A stretch of 64,000 nt of DNA from Flavobacteriaceae bacterium YJPT1-3 (GCA_029866965.1 CP123444.1:1343501-1407500), one strand, 5' to 3'; positions 32,385-41,485 are shown, counted from the first letter of the stretch. Program-made: numbers and translations. The notes: generated by a model from the sequence alone, not told the origin.

Positions 32385-33182
32385 TTATGGAGTGAATAGG
32401 GAGTATCCAACAGCAATTAATCCGATGAGGAGGCAGTAAATCGCAAAGTAGGAGAGCTTGCTGTTGCGCACCAATTTGATCATCCAGGTACAGGCAAAGA
32501 GACCGGCTCCAAAGGCAGCCACAAAGCCGATCAGTAGCGGAAGACCATTGGTCGTTTCAGCAGTAAGGTCTCCACTGAAAATGTCCTTAGCGATCTTTCC
32601 GAAGATCAACGGCACCACCATCAAAAAGGAAAAGCGGGCGGCCCTGTTTTTGTCGTTCCCCAGTAGTACGGAAGTCGAGATCGTAGCACCACTTCGGGAG
32701 ATCCCGGGAAGCATGGCAATGGCCTGAGCGATGCCAATGATGAAGGCATTGCCATAAGATACCTTTTTCTCTGTATTCCTCGCCTTGTCTGCAAACCAAA
32801 GTAAGGCGGCGGTGACGATAAGCATGCATCCAACCAGTAAGATCTGACCCCCAAAAAGGGCTTCCAATTGCTCTTCAAACAGCAAGCCGATCACCACGGC
32901 CGGCAGCATAGACACAATGATCTTACCCACAAACTGGGTTTCTTCATTGTTCTTGAATTGCAGTAGACCGCTGAGCAGAGCGGCCACATCTTTGCGAAAG
33001 ACGATCAAGGTACTTAAGGCGGTAGCAAAATGGAGGACCACCGTAAATAAAAGGCTTTCTTCAGGCACTGCGGTAGCCCCTAGAATGGCTTTGCCTAATT
33101 CCAGATGACCGCTGGAGGAAACCGGTAAAAACTCAGTAAGGCCCTGTATGATCCCCAAAAGCAGGGCGTCCAGTACGTCCAT
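32385..33182 (-). CDS. uppP: Undecaprenyl-diphosphatase UppP (BacA)
   Basis: A 265-residue polytopic membrane protein with the UppP signatures GIIQGLTEFLPVSSSGHLELGKAIL near the N-terminus and GISRSGATISTSVLLG in the middle, and GFVAAFGAGLFACTWMIKL later. It removes a phosphate from undecaprenyl diphosphate so the lipid carrier can be reused for peptidoglycan. It starts 2 bases after DUF3098 and is followed by truB. Confidence 0.95.
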   Translation of the reverse strand: MDVLDALLLGIIQGLTEFLPVSSSGHLELGKAILGATAVPEESLLFTVVLHFATALSTLIVFRKDVAALLSGLLQFKNNEETQFVGKIIVSMLPAVVIGLLFEEQLEALFGGQILLVGCMLIVTAALLWFADKARNTEKKVSYGNAFIIGIAQAIAMLPGISRSGATISTSVLLGNDKNRAARFSFLMVVPLIFGKIAKDIFSGDLTAETTNGLPLLIGFVAAFGAGLFACTWMIKLVRNSKLSYFAIYCLLIGLIAVGYSLFTP

Positions 33183-33184
33183 AA

Positions 33185-33445
33185 TTATTTTTTAGGGTTG
33201 AGCAGTATGGCGTAGATCTCTATTCCAAAGCCTAAAAGGACCACTGCCGGGGCCAGCCGGATTCGTCTGAAATTATAGATCTCCGGATTGAAGACATTGG
33301 GATCATCGCTGCCCCCGCCGGCCATGAGAATAAAGCCCAAAGCGATCACCCCCAAACCAATGAGCATGAACTTATAATTTTTGGGCCCGAAGATAAACTC
33401 CGTTTTGTGCTTTTGCGCTTTCTCTTTTCTCTTCTTCTCTCCCAT
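33185..33445 (-). CDS. DUF3098 membrane protein
   Basis: An 86-residue protein with a basic, helical N-terminus (MGEKKRKEKAQKHKTEF) and two membrane segments (YKFMLIGLGVIALGFILMAGG and LAPAVVLLGFGIEIYAILL), matching DUF3098. The conserved loop between them is NVFNPEIYNFRRI. It lies between ftsX and uppP with gaps of 7 and 2 bases, a gene order I recall from many Bacteroidetes, suggesting a link to cell envelope work. Function unknown. Confidence 0.85.
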   Translation of the reverse strand: MGEKKRKEKAQKHKTEFIFGPKNYKFMLIGLGVIALGFILMAGGGSDDPNVFNPEIYNFRRIRLAPAVVLLGFGIEIYAILLNPKK

Positions 33446-33452
33446 AATGTGA

Positions 33453-34331
33453 TTAGTAATACAGTTCGTCAGTGCGTAAATTCAAAAACCGACTGGTGGC
33501 AATAAAGGTACTGATCCAGGTGATAATAATTCCTAGTATGAAAATACCACTGAATAAAACGGCCAGCATCACCGGTTCGCCAATCAGTCCCAACTGGGGA
33601 AAGGTCGCATTGAGGTAATACAGCACCCCTCCCATACCCAGCATGGCGATCAAGGCGCCCAACATGCCCAGGCGAACACTCTTCCAAACAAAAGGTTTAC
33701 GGATAAATCGTTTGGTCGCCCCTACCATTTGCATGGTCTTGATGGTAAATCGTTTGGCATACACACTCAGACGTATGGAGCTGTTGATCAGTAAAACGGC
33801 GATGAAGGTGAATACTCCTGATAGGATAAGCACCCACAGGCTGATCTTTTTGATGTTGTCATTGAGCAGGGCGATCAACGGTTGATCGTAAGAAACCTCT
33901 TCAACGAAATCTTTACTGGCGATCTCTTCACTGATCTCGCGTACCTGAATAGCAGAGACGAAATCGGCTTTGAGGAAAACATCAATACTGTTCTGCAAAG
34001 GGTTATACCCCAGGAACTCCATAAAATCTTCTCCAATATCCTTACTGTGCTCTTCCGCCGCCTCTTCTTTAGAAATAAAGCGGGTTGATTTGGTGTAGTC
34101 GGCCAGGGCCAGACTTTTTTCGAGCTGATTGATCTCTACTTCCTTGGCGCTGTCCTTCAGATAGATGGTCATCGCGATCTGCTCTTTAAAGTGATCGGCA
34201 ACCTTTTTGGTGTTCAGTACCAGCAAACCCAATAATCCCAATAAGAAGAGCACCAAAGCAATACTGATCACTACCGAAAAATAGGAAGAGATCAGTCGGC
34301 GTCTTTGGTATTTCTCAAAGGAACTGGACAT
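33453..34331 (-). CDS. ftsX: Cell division protein FtsX
   Basis: A 292-residue permease-like protein. A first membrane helix (about 20-43, SYFSVVISIALVLFLLGLLGLLVL) precedes the extracytoplasmic domain (MTIYLKDSAKEVEINQLEKSL; STRFISKEEAAEEHS; VEEVSYDQ), and three more helices follow (from ISLWVLILSGVFTFIAVLLI onward), with RFTIKTMQMVGATKRFIRKPF between the second and third. FtsX works with the FtsE ATPase to activate peptidoglycan hydrolases at the septum. ftsE is not in this window. It is the first gene of the minus-strand run ending with truB. Confidence 0.93.
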   Translation of the reverse strand: MSSSFEKYQRRRLISSYFSVVISIALVLFLLGLLGLLVLNTKKVADHFKEQIAMTIYLKDSAKEVEINQLEKSLALADYTKSTRFISKEEAAEEHSKDIGEDFMEFLGYNPLQNSIDVFLKADFVSAIQVREISEEIASKDFVEEVSYDQPLIALLNDNIKKISLWVLILSGVFTFIAVLLINSSIRLSVYAKRFTIKTMQMVGATKRFIRKPFVWKSVRLGMLGALIAMLGMGGVLYYLNATFPQLGLIGEPVMLAVLFSGIFILGIIITWISTFIATSRFLNLRTDELYY

Positions 34332-34346
34332 GGTCTAAAATTTTGT

Positions 34347-34354
34347 CAAAAGTA
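34347..34354 (-). promoter_or_regulatory. -7 promoter box for ftsX (TACTTTTG)
   Basis: On the minus strand this reads TACTTTTG, matching TAnnTTTG, 16-23 bases before the ftsX start. Confidence 0.55.
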
Positions 34355-34412
34355 ACAAACTTTATCTTCTAGTGGTGCAAACGCGATTCTTTTCCCTTTC
34401 GTGTATTAATGG

Positions 34413-34420
34413 TATTTTTG
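34413..34420 (+). promoter_or_regulatory. -7 promoter box for leuS (TATTTTTG)
   Basis: TATTTTTG matches TAnnTTTG, 60 bases before the leuS start and divergent from the ftsX promoter. Confidence 0.55.
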
Positions 34421-34479
34421 CCGACTCTACCGACTTTTTTATTCTGTGGAGTATCCAAACTTTTTAGAAGACCTTATTC

Positions 34480-37400
34480 ATGCAATACGATCACCAGGCT
34501 ATAGAAAAGAAATGGCAACGCACTTGGAAAGAACAAGGCACTTTTGAAGCCAGCAATTCCAGCGATAAGCCAAAATATTATGTCTTAGATATGTTTCCTT
34601 ATCCTTCCGGAGCCGGATTGCACGTAGGCCATCCCCTGGGGTATATTGCCAGTGACATCTATGCTCGCTACAAGCGGCATCAGGGGCATAATGTATTGCA
34701 TCCCATGGGTTACGATTCTTTTGGCCTTCCGGCGGAACAGTACGCTATTCAAACCGGGCAGCATCCGGCGATCACCACTCAGGAAAATATTGCACGTTAT
34801 CGCGAGCAATTGGACCGCATCGGCTTTTCTTTTGACTGGAGCCGGGAGGTACGAACCAGCGACCCGGACTACTACCGCTGGACCCAATGGATATTTATCC
34901 AATTGTTCGAAAGTTGGTACAACCACAAAAGCGACAAGGCTGAACCGATTGAGACCTTAATCGCCCATTTCGAAAAGCAGGGAACTGCCCATTTAGAAGC
35001 CAGTCACGATGAGGATGCACCCGATTTTACTGCTGAGGAGTGGAAGCAATTCTCTTCGGATGAACAGCAAAGGCAATTATTAAAATACCGCCTGACCTAT
35101 TTGGCCGAGTCAGAAGTGAACTGGTGTCCGGAATTGGGCACGGTGCTGGCCAATGATGAGATCATCAACGGGGTCTCTGAGCGCGGAGGCTATCCGGTAG
35201 TTCGCAAGAAAATGACCCAGTGGAGCATGCGCATCACGGCTTACGCCCAGCGCTTGCTGGACGGCCTGGACGGCATAGACTGGCCCCAACCGCTTAAGGA
35301 TTCTCAAACCTATTGGATCGGTCGGTCGGAAGGAGCTTTGGTACACTTCAACGTATATCAATCTGGAAATCAAAAGCTTTCTGATCATCAAATCTCCGCC
35401 TTTACTACCCGTCCTGATACCATCTTTGGAGTTTCTTTTATGACCCTGGCACCGGAGCACGAATTGGTGACTCAAATCACCACACCTGAGCAGCGGCAGG
35501 AGGTAGAGGCCTATGTGGCCGCCAGTGCCAAACGCTCGGAACGCGATCGAATGGCCGATGTCAAAACCATCACCGGAGCGTTTACCGGCGCTTATGCCCA
35601 GCATCCGTTTACCAAAGAGCCTATTCCCATCTGGATCGGCGACTATGTGCTGGCCGGATACGGTACCGGCGCGGTCATGAGTGTTCCCTGCGGAGACCAG
35701 AGGGACTACGATTTTGCCAAACACTTCGATATTGCGATCCCCAATGTGTTCGAAGATGTTGATATCAGTGAGGAAGCTTTTGCAGACAAGGAGAAGACCA
35801 TCATTACCAATTCTGATTTCCTCAACGGCCTGCCTTATGCAGAAGCGCTCACCACAGCCATTGCGGCCCTGGAAGAGATTGGTCGGGGCCAGGGGAAGGT
35901 TAACTACCGCTTACGCGACGCGGTCTTCAGTCGGCAGCGCTACTGGGGAGAGCCTTTTCCGGTCTACTACATCAATGGCCTGCCTCAGATGATTGAAGCA
36001 AAACATCTGCCTTTGCGCTTGCCGGAAGTAGAAAAATATTTACCTACTGAAGAAGGGGAGCCCCCCTTAGGCCGTGCTGAGGTCTGGGCCTGGGACAGCA
36101 ATAAAAACTCGGTAGTGTCCAAGGAGTTGATTGATGAAAGCAAGGGTGTTTATCCTTTAGAATTAAACACCATGCCGGGCTGGGCGGGAAGCAGCTGGTA
36201 TTTCTTCCGCTATATGGAGAAAGTCTTACGTGATGAAGTCTTTGCTTCCGCGAAAGCGATGCAGTACTGGGAAAATGTGGACCTGTATATAGGTGGGAGT
36301 GAGCATGCCACCGGGCACTTGCTCTACAGTCGGTTCTGGGTGAAGTTTCTATACGATCGTAAGCTCGTGCCCGTTGAAGAGCCCTTTAAAAAACTGATCA
36401 ATCAGGGCATGATCTTAGGGCAGAGTGCCTTTGTTTATAGGTTGAGAGAGGTTCCAGGTTTTGAAGGCCAAGGAGAGGAGTTCATAGATGCTGTCAAAAA
36501 TCACCCAATCATAATTTCTGCAGCTCTAAAAGAAAAATTAGAAAATGGGCACATTGAAATTAAAGATTTTAGTAAAGACTTACTTTCAATTTTAAAGGGC
36601 GTTTTTGGGTCAAAAATAGTAAAGGCTTCAGTCCATACTGATAAAATTCAGCCTCTCCATGTTGATGTCAATTTGGTGAATGCGTCGGATCAACTCGATG
36701 TAATGCGTTTTGCTAACAGATTTTCAGATTTTGAGGAAGCTGTTTTTATTGGCGATTCTGGAAGAAGGATAATTGAAGGAAGTGATGAGATATTTACAGT
36801 AGGCCGTGAGGTCGAAAAAATGTCCAAATCCAAATACAACGTCGTCAATCCGGATCAGATTTGTGAAGAATACGGGGCAGATACGCTGCGGATGTATGAA
36901 ATGTTCTTAGGGCCTTTAGAACAGGCCAAACCCTGGAATACCGCTGGAATTACCGGAGTCTATTCTTTTTTGAAGAAATTCTGGAGACTCTATCATTCGG
37001 GGGATTCCGGAAGTTTCCAGGTGACCGAAGATTCCGCTTCTAAGGAGAGCTTGAAAACCTTGCACAAGACCATCAAAAAGGTGCAGGAGGATATTGAATC
37101 CTTCAGTTTCAACACCTCGGTGTCTACCTTTATGATCGCGGTCAATGAACTGAGCAGTCAGAAGTGCACTACGCGCGAAGTGCTGGAGCCCTTAGTGGTG
37201 CTTTTATCGCCCTACGCGCCCCATATCGCCGAAGAACTTTGGGCGCTTTTGGGACATAAGGAAAGCGTGTCGCAAACTCCCTTTCCCAAGTTTGAGGAAA
37301 AGCATTTGATCGAAAGCACCAAGGAGTACCCCATCTCTTTCAACGGGAAAATGAAATTCTTAAAGGAGCTCTCCCTCGATTTGAGTAAGGAGGAAATTGA

Positions 37401-37503
37401 AGCCGCCGTACTGGCCGATGAGCGTACCCAACAGCAGTTGGACGGGCGCACGCCTAAAAAGGTGATCGTGGTCCCCGGCAAAATCGTTAATCTAGTGGGT
37501 TGA
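34480..37503 (+). CDS. leuS: Leucyl-tRNA synthetase with an AT-rich extra block
   Basis: A 1007-residue class I synthetase, longer than the roughly 930 residues I would expect for a flavobacterial LeuRS. The HIGH-type motif is in PYPSGAGLHVGHPLGY (residues about 43-58), the CP1 editing domain includes the FTTRPDTIFGVSFM motif, KMSKSKYNVVNPDQ lies near 780, and WYFFRYME and YIGGSEHATGHLLYSRFW are also normal. Between about residues 650 and 778 the protein has a leucine-specific-domain region that is longer and is encoded by much more AT-rich DNA (see 36428-36815). The frame stays open, so the enzyme can be functional. A one-mismatch palindrome copy lies at 36244-36257. Confidence 0.97.
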   Translation: MQYDHQAIEKKWQRTWKEQGTFEASNSSDKPKYYVLDMFPYPSGAGLHVGHPLGYIASDIYARYKRHQGHNVLHPMGYDSFGLPAEQYAIQTGQHPAITTQENIARYREQLDRIGFSFDWSREVRTSDPDYYRWTQWIFIQLFESWYNHKSDKAEPIETLIAHFEKQGTAHLEASHDEDAPDFTAEEWKQFSSDEQQRQLLKYRLTYLAESEVNWCPELGTVLANDEIINGVSERGGYPVVRKKMTQWSMRITAYAQRLLDGLDGIDWPQPLKDSQTYWIGRSEGALVHFNVYQSGNQKLSDHQISAFTTRPDTIFGVSFMTLAPEHELVTQITTPEQRQEVEAYVAASAKRSERDRMADVKTITGAFTGAYAQHPFTKEPIPIWIGDYVLAGYGTGAVMSVPCGDQRDYDFAKHFDIAIPNVFEDVDISEEAFADKEKTIITNSDFLNGLPYAEALTTAIAALEEIGRGQGKVNYRLRDAVFSRQRYWGEPFPVYYINGLPQMIEAKHLPLRLPEVEKYLPTEEGEPPLGRAEVWAWDSNKNSVVSKELIDESKGVYPLELNTMPGWAGSSWYFFRYMEKVLRDEVFASAKAMQYWENVDLYIGGSEHATGHLLYSRFWVKFLYDRKLVPVEEPFKKLINQGMILGQSAFVYRLREVPGFEGQGEEFIDAVKNHPIIISAALKEKLENGHIEIKDFSKDLLSILKGVFGSKIVKASVHTDKIQPLHVDVNLVNASDQLDVMRFANRFSDFEEAVFIGDSGRRIIEGSDEIFTVGREVEKMSKSKYNVVNPDQICEEYGADTLRMYEMFLGPLEQAKPWNTAGITGVYSFLKKFWRLYHSGDSGSFQVTEDSASKESLKTLHKTIKKVQEDIESFSFNTSVSTFMIAVNELSSQKCTTREVLEPLVVLLSPYAPHIAEELWALLGHKESVSQTPFPKFEEKHLIESTKEYPISFNGKMKFLKELSLDLSKEEIEAAVLADERTQQQLDGRTPKKVIVVPGKIVNLVG
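36244..36257. repeat. Palindrome family, one-mismatch copy
   Basis: GCTTCCGCGAAAGC, one change from GCTTTCGCGAAAGC. It lies in leuS and encodes ASAKA. Confidence 0.8.
36428..36815 (+). other. AT-rich in-frame block inside leuS
   Basis: Hand counting gives about 29% G+C over 36481-36600 and 37% over 36601-36660, against about 47-48% in 60-base samples just before (36361-36420) and just after (36841-36900). The block encodes residues about 650-778 of LeuRS, just ahead of the KMSKS loop, and uses AT-ending codons throughout. It contains the part conserved in Bacteroidetes LeuRS (PLHVDVNLVNASDQLD) plus roughly 50 residues more than I remember from relatives. There are no terminal repeats. Recombination with a different leuS, or acquisition of a divergent leucine-specific domain, would explain it. 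Confidence 0.65.
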
Positions 37504-37531
37504 TTGCCATATCCTCGAAAAGTTGAATTGG

Positions 37532-37557
37532 AAGTCCGCGATTTTTGCGGACTTTTT
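37532..37557 (+). terminator. Terminator after leuS
   Basis: AAGTCCGC at 37532-37539 pairs with GCGGACTT at 37547-37554, followed by a short T tract. Confidence 0.85.
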
Positions 37558-37570
37558 AATTGGCTCAAGG

Positions 37571-37578
37571 TATTTTTG
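37571..37578 (+). promoter_or_regulatory. Candidate -7 promoter box for ald (TATTTTTG)
   Basis: TATTTTTG matches TAnnTTTG, 59 bases before ald. A second, weaker candidate (TAATTTCG) lies at 37613-37620, closer to the start codon. Confidence 0.4.
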
Positions 37579-37636
37579 AGAATTTCGCGGACTGGTTTTA
37601 GTTGATTTCCAGTAATTTCGAGGCAAAATTATAGCG

Positions 37637-38734
37637 ATGATCATAGGCATTCCCAAAGAGATTAAGAACAACGAAAATCGAGTAGGAATGACTCCGGCAG
37701 GAGTCCTGGAATTGACCCGACGCGGTCATGAAGTGCTGGTGCAGGCTGCTGCAGGCTTCCACAGTGGTTTCTCTGATGAACAATACACAAAAGTAGGCGC
37801 TCAAATTCTGGATACCATTGAAGAGGTGTATGCTCAGGCGGAAATGATCGTCAAAGTCAAAGAACCCATCGCTTCTGAATACCCATTGATCCGTGAAAAC
37901 CAGGTAGTCTTTACCTACTTTCATTTCGCCTCAAGTGCCCCACTTACTTTGGCCATGATCGCTAGCAAGAGTATTTGTATCGCTTATGAAACCGTAGAAG
38001 AGGAAGATCGCAGTTTGCCGTTGCTCATCCCCATGAGTGAGGTGGCCGGTCGTATGGCTATCCAACAAGGAGCACGTTACCTGGAGAAACCCGTAAAAGG
38101 GCGGGGTGTACTGCTGGGAGGTGTTCCCGGAGTGACTCCGGGAAAGGTATTGGTGCTGGGCGCCGGCGTGGTTGGGATACAGGCGGCCAAAATGGCGGCC
38201 GGTTTGGGGGCTCATGTGACCATACTGGATATCAACATGAAACGTTTGCGTTATGTCAATGACATCATGCCACCCCATGTGGTGACCGAGTTTTCCTCAG
38301 AAATGAATATTCGAAAACACGTTCAAACTCACGACCTGATCATTGGGGGTGTGCTTATTCCGGGGGCCAAGGCACCCAAACTAGTCACGCGAGATATGCT
38401 GAAATTGATGCGACCGGGTACGGTTGTGGTCGATGTGGCCGTTGATCAGGGGGGCTGTATAGAAACCAGCCGTCCTACCACGCACGAAGATCCGGTCTTT
38501 ATCATTGACGATGTGGTGCATTATTGTGTAGCCAATATGCCCGGGGCTGTGCCCTACACCTCCACGGTAGCGCTAACCAATGTCACGATGCCTTATGTGT
38601 TGGAGTTAGCCGACAAAGGCTGGGAAAAGGCCTGTGAAGAGAATAAACCCCTGGGCAAAGGATTGAATATTGTCAAAGGAGAGGTTGTTTACAAAGAAAT
38701 CCTGGAAGCTTTCGATCTGGAGCAAGAAGCTTAA
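37637..38734 (+). CDS. ald: Alanine dehydrogenase
   Basis: A 365-residue NAD-dependent alanine dehydrogenase. It begins MIIGIPKEIKNNENRVGMTPAGV, the substrate-site signature of the family, has the Rossmann motif VLVLGAGVVGIQAAKMAAGLGA (in pieces), and DVAVDQGGCIETSRPTTHEDP near the active site. It interconverts alanine with pyruvate and ammonium and so connects amino acid and central carbon use. The gene stands between leuS and a metallopeptidase. A Lrp-family regulator lies about 0.8 kb downstream, on the other strand. Confidence 0.96.
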   Translation: MIIGIPKEIKNNENRVGMTPAGVLELTRRGHEVLVQAAAGFHSGFSDEQYTKVGAQILDTIEEVYAQAEMIVKVKEPIASEYPLIRENQVVFTYFHFASSAPLTLAMIASKSICIAYETVEEEDRSLPLLIPMSEVAGRMAIQQGARYLEKPVKGRGVLLGGVPGVTPGKVLVLGAGVVGIQAAKMAAGLGAHVTILDINMKRLRYVNDIMPPHVVTEFSSEMNIRKHVQTHDLIIGGVLIPGAKAPKLVTRDMLKLMRPGTVVVDVAVDQGGCIETSRPTTHEDPVFIIDDVVHYCVANMPGAVPYTSTVALTNVTMPYVLELADKGWEKACEENKPLGKGLNIVKGEVVYKEILEAFDLEQEA

Positions 38735-38854
38735 ACGTCAAAGCCTCCCGTAGCTGCCGTTTTGTCAACGAGCTTGACTGTTTATTCCTTAAGAACAATT
38801 TGGCTTATTTTTTGCCGCCTAGGCTGTACTTTTAACAGCTAAATAGACGCTATT

Positions 38855-39556
38855 ATGTTTACAGGATATATGGGCTACTACGTCATCGTAGGTGCAATTG
38901 CACTGGTGAGTTGGTTGGTCAGCTCCAAATTAAAAAGCAAATTCAATCACTACTCGAAGGTGCATCTTCAAAATGGAATGAGCGGTGCACAGATCGCCCA
39001 GAAAATGTTGGACGACCACGGCATCAATGACGTGCAGGTGATCTCCGTACAAGGCCGGTTGACTGATCATTACAATCCCGCTAAGAAAACTGTGAATCTT
39101 AGTGAGGCCGTATACAATCAACGCAATGCGGCAGCAGCTGCAGTGGCTGCCCATGAGGTAGGACATGCGGTGCAGCACGCCCAGGCGTACAGTTGGTTAC
39201 AAATGCGTTCCAAATTAGTTCCGGTCGTCAGTGTGGCTTCCGGATTGTCACAATGGGTCATCATTGGAGGGATCGTGCTTATGGCCAGTACCGGATTTGG
39301 TCAAACCGTAGCTATTCTTGGATTGCTCATGTTTGGAATGGGAACGCTCTTTAGTTTCATCACTTTACCCGTGGAATACGATGCCAGTAATCGTGCCCTG
39401 GCCTGGCTCAAGCGCGAAAATATGGTGACGCCCAAAGAGTATGAAGGATCGAAAGATGCGCTGAAATGGGCAGCCCGTACCTATGTGGTTGCGGCTGTGG
39501 GCTCCCTGGCGACACTGCTTTATTTTGCCCTACAGATCTTGGGTGCTCGCAGATAA
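38855..39556 (+). CDS. Zinc metallopeptidase, YugP family
   Basis: A 233-residue membrane protein. After an N-terminal helix (YYVIVGAIALVSWLVSS) comes SGAQIAQKMLDDHGINDVQV, then the zinc-binding motif AAVAAHEVGHAVQHAQAYSW (HExxH), followed by further membrane helices. The YugP family (DUF-type neutral zinc peptidase) is widespread and poorly characterised. It stands alone between ald and the Lrp-family regulator, which it faces across a 5-base gap. Confidence 0.9.
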   Translation: MFTGYMGYYVIVGAIALVSWLVSSKLKSKFNHYSKVHLQNGMSGAQIAQKMLDDHGINDVQVISVQGRLTDHYNPAKKTVNLSEAVYNQRNAAAAAVAAHEVGHAVQHAQAYSWLQMRSKLVPVVSVASGLSQWVIIGGIVLMASTGFGQTVAILGLLMFGMGTLFSFITLPVEYDASNRALAWLKRENMVTPKEYEGSKDALKWAARTYVVAAVGSLATLLYFALQILGARR

Positions 39557-39561
39557 GTCAG

Positions 39562-40032
39562 TTAGATCTTGATCTGGCGCTCAATTTGTTGATCGAGCGA
39601 GATGAATGTTTCCGTGCGGGATACGCCATCAATGGCCTGAATTTTTTTGTTCAAAAGGACCATTAGATCTTCATTGTTCTTGCAGAGAATTTTGATCAAT
39701 ACAGACCAGTTTCCGGTGGTGTAATGACATTCAATCACTTCCGGGATGTCTTTGAGTTGGCGTACGGCTCGTGCGTTATTGGCGGCTCGATCCAAGTAAA
39801 CCCCAATAAAAGCCATAGTACGATAGCCTAAGATCTTGGGATCAATCACAAATTTAGAGCCTTTGATCAATCCGGATTTTTCCAATTTGCGCATACGTTG
39901 ATGGACTGCTGCCCCCGAAATACCCACCTGACGGGCAATTTCAAGAATAGGAGTACGGGCGTCCTCCATGAGCGCTCTGAGAATGATCTTATCGATACCG
40001 TCAATGACGATTTCCTGATTAACAACTTTCAT
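39562..40032 (-). CDS. Lrp/AsnC family transcriptional regulator
   Basis: A 156-residue regulator with an N-terminal winged helix-turn-helix (KIILRALMEDARTPILEIARQVGISGAAVHQRMRKLEKSGLIKGSKF in pieces) and a C-terminal RAM ligand-binding domain (TMAFIGVYLDRAANNAR; DIPEVIECHYTTGNWSVLIKIL). Such proteins act as dimers or octamers and respond to amino acids. Nearby ald and the saccharopine-dehydrogenase-like gene are plausible targets but this is inference. The 3' end is 5 bases from the YugP stop. Confidence 0.93.
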   Translation of the reverse strand: MKVVNQEIVIDGIDKIILRALMEDARTPILEIARQVGISGAAVHQRMRKLEKSGLIKGSKFVIDPKILGYRTMAFIGVYLDRAANNARAVRQLKDIPEVIECHYTTGNWSVLIKILCKNNEDLMVLLNKKIQAIDGVSRTETFISLDQQIERQIKI

Positions 40033-40099
40033 GGCTGTGCGATTATGATTTGAAAGTCTAAAGTAAGGAAAAGCTTTTAATTCGAAACCGGAATGCCAA

Positions 40100-41470
40100 T
40101 TAGCCGCCTACATTGTCCGGGTTATATCCCAAATAGGGAACGTCGTATTCTTTAAACTGAATGTCATAGTCTTCCAATTCTTTCAGGATGGGTTGATAGA
40201 CCTCTTTTTGTATGGGGCGCTGAACGCCGGGTAAGTGAATAGAACCATTCAGGATGCGTAAGGCAGCCATGCCAACGGGCAGGCCTACTGTTTTAGCCAT
40301 GGCCGTATGCCGCTGATTTTTTCCCACACTGACCATGGTACTGTCAATTTGCTTCCGCTCTCCCTGCTGTTCGTAGCCAAATTTGTGATACATGACGATC
40401 ATGTCTTTGTCTTCAGGATCGAGGGTCCATTTATCCTCCAGTATACGCTGTAGGCATTGGGCCGGAGTCGCATTTTTTAGTCCTATTTTCTTGTGGGGAT
40501 TGAAAATATCGAGTTCGATCAGTTTATCCCAGAGCAGATCATCCTGGTCGATCTTCAGATTGTGCCTAAGCTTTAAGGCCACGGAGTCGGTAGGTGAATA
40601 CGGCAAAAAGAGATTGACAAATTCCTTGTAGCTCATTTGCTCCGTTTCCTGCAACTGATAGCTGTCGTCAGTCATTCCCAACTGCACAAAAACATTCCAG
40701 GCCTTAGAGAAACCTACCCGGCGCATCGTTCCCCGATACAAGGTAAGCACATCATCCAGCCCGTAAATGCTGCGGTATTTGAGCGAATTTCTGTTGGCGT
40801 AGGCTTCAAAACGCCCGTAGCCTTCCACCTCTAAAAATTCAGTGCGCCGGAACAAGCGTTGGTAGGGAATGTATTTGTAGGTGCCCTCCTGAATAAACTC
40901 AGCCGCTCCGCCCTGACCGGCCAAAACTACATTGCGCGGGTTCCAGGTGAATTTATAATTCCAAAGATTGGTATCGCTTTCCGGGGCGACCAAACCTCCG
41001 GTAAAAGATTCGAAGAGTAGCATTTTCCCTCCCTGTTCGCGAATTCGATCGATCACCTGCATGGCGCTCATGTGATCCAGTCCCGGATCAAGTCCGATCT
41101 CATTCATAAAGGTGAGTTGTTTCGCTTTCGCGGAAGCGTCCAATCGTTCCATTTCCTCACTCACATAGGAAGCAGTCACCAGCGATTTACCAAAAGTGAT
41201 GCAGTCTTTGGCGGCCTCGATATGGAATCGGGCCGGTAGCATAGAAATAACAAGGTCGGCATCCTGGATGGCTTGCTGGCGCTGTAATTCCATATGTACA
41301 TCCAAAGCAATGGCCTGAGCTCTGCTGTGTGTTCCGGTTAAGCGCTGCGCCTGTTCTAGATGCAGATCCCCTACGGTAATGAAAAGGTCTTCGCTTGTTG
41401 ATTTTTCCAAAAGATAGTCTACCAGTATGCCCGTTGATTTACCGGCTCCTATAACAAGAATCTTGCGCAT
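40100..41470 (-). CDS. Saccharopine dehydrogenase family oxidoreductase
   Basis: A 456-residue protein. ATG 41470 (MRKILVIGAGKSTGILV) is preferred over TTG 41488 because the Rossmann motif then starts at residue 3. The family pattern continues with HEMASMLPARFH-type segments (SMLPARFHIEAAKDCI), MNEIGLDPGLDHMSAMQVID, and SFTGGLVAPE. Members act in lysine metabolism (saccharopine dehydrogenase, lysine 6-dehydrogenase). Alternative substrates cannot be excluded. It is divergent from DUF423. A one-mismatch palindrome copy at 41124-41137 encodes ASAKA. Confidence 0.88.
   Translation of the reverse strand: MRKILVIGAGKSTGILVDYLLEKSTSEDLFITVGDLHLEQAQRLTGTHSRAQAIALDVHMELQRQQAIQDADLVISMLPARFHIEAAKDCITFGKSLVTASYVSEEMERLDASAKAKQLTFMNEIGLDPGLDHMSAMQVIDRIREQGGKMLLFESFTGGLVAPESDTNLWNYKFTWNPRNVVLAGQGGAAEFIQEGTYKYIPYQRLFRRTEFLEVEGYGRFEAYANRNSLKYRSIYGLDDVLTLYRGTMRRVGFSKAWNVFVQLGMTDDSYQLQETEQMSYKEFVNLFLPYSPTDSVALKLRHNLKIDQDDLLWDKLIELDIFNPHKKIGLKNATPAQCLQRILEDKWTLDPEDKDMIVMYHKFGYEQQGERKQIDSTMVSVGKNQRHTAMAKTVGLPVGMAALRILNGSIHLPGVQRPIQKEVYQPILKELEDYDIQFKEYDVPYLGYNPDNVGG
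41124..41137. repeat. Palindrome family, one-mismatch copy
   Basis: GCTTTCGCGGAAGC, one change from GCTTTCGCGAAAGC. It lies in the saccharopine dehydrogenase family gene; minus-strand codons read ASAKA. Confidence 0.8.
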
Positions 41471-41477
41471 GAGGTTG

Positions 41478-41485
41478 TAATTTTG
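41478..41485 (+). promoter_or_regulatory. -7 promoter box for the DUF423 gene (TAATTTTG)
   Basis: TAATTTTG matches TAnnTTTG, 43 bases before the ATG at 41528. The sequence GTTG-N6-CAAC surrounds it as a small inverted repeat. Confidence 0.5.

Noticed and set aside
36428-36815. Insertion sequence or intein inside leuS
   Set aside because: No terminal repeats, transposase or intein motifs, and the frame is unbroken with conserved LeuRS parts inside it.
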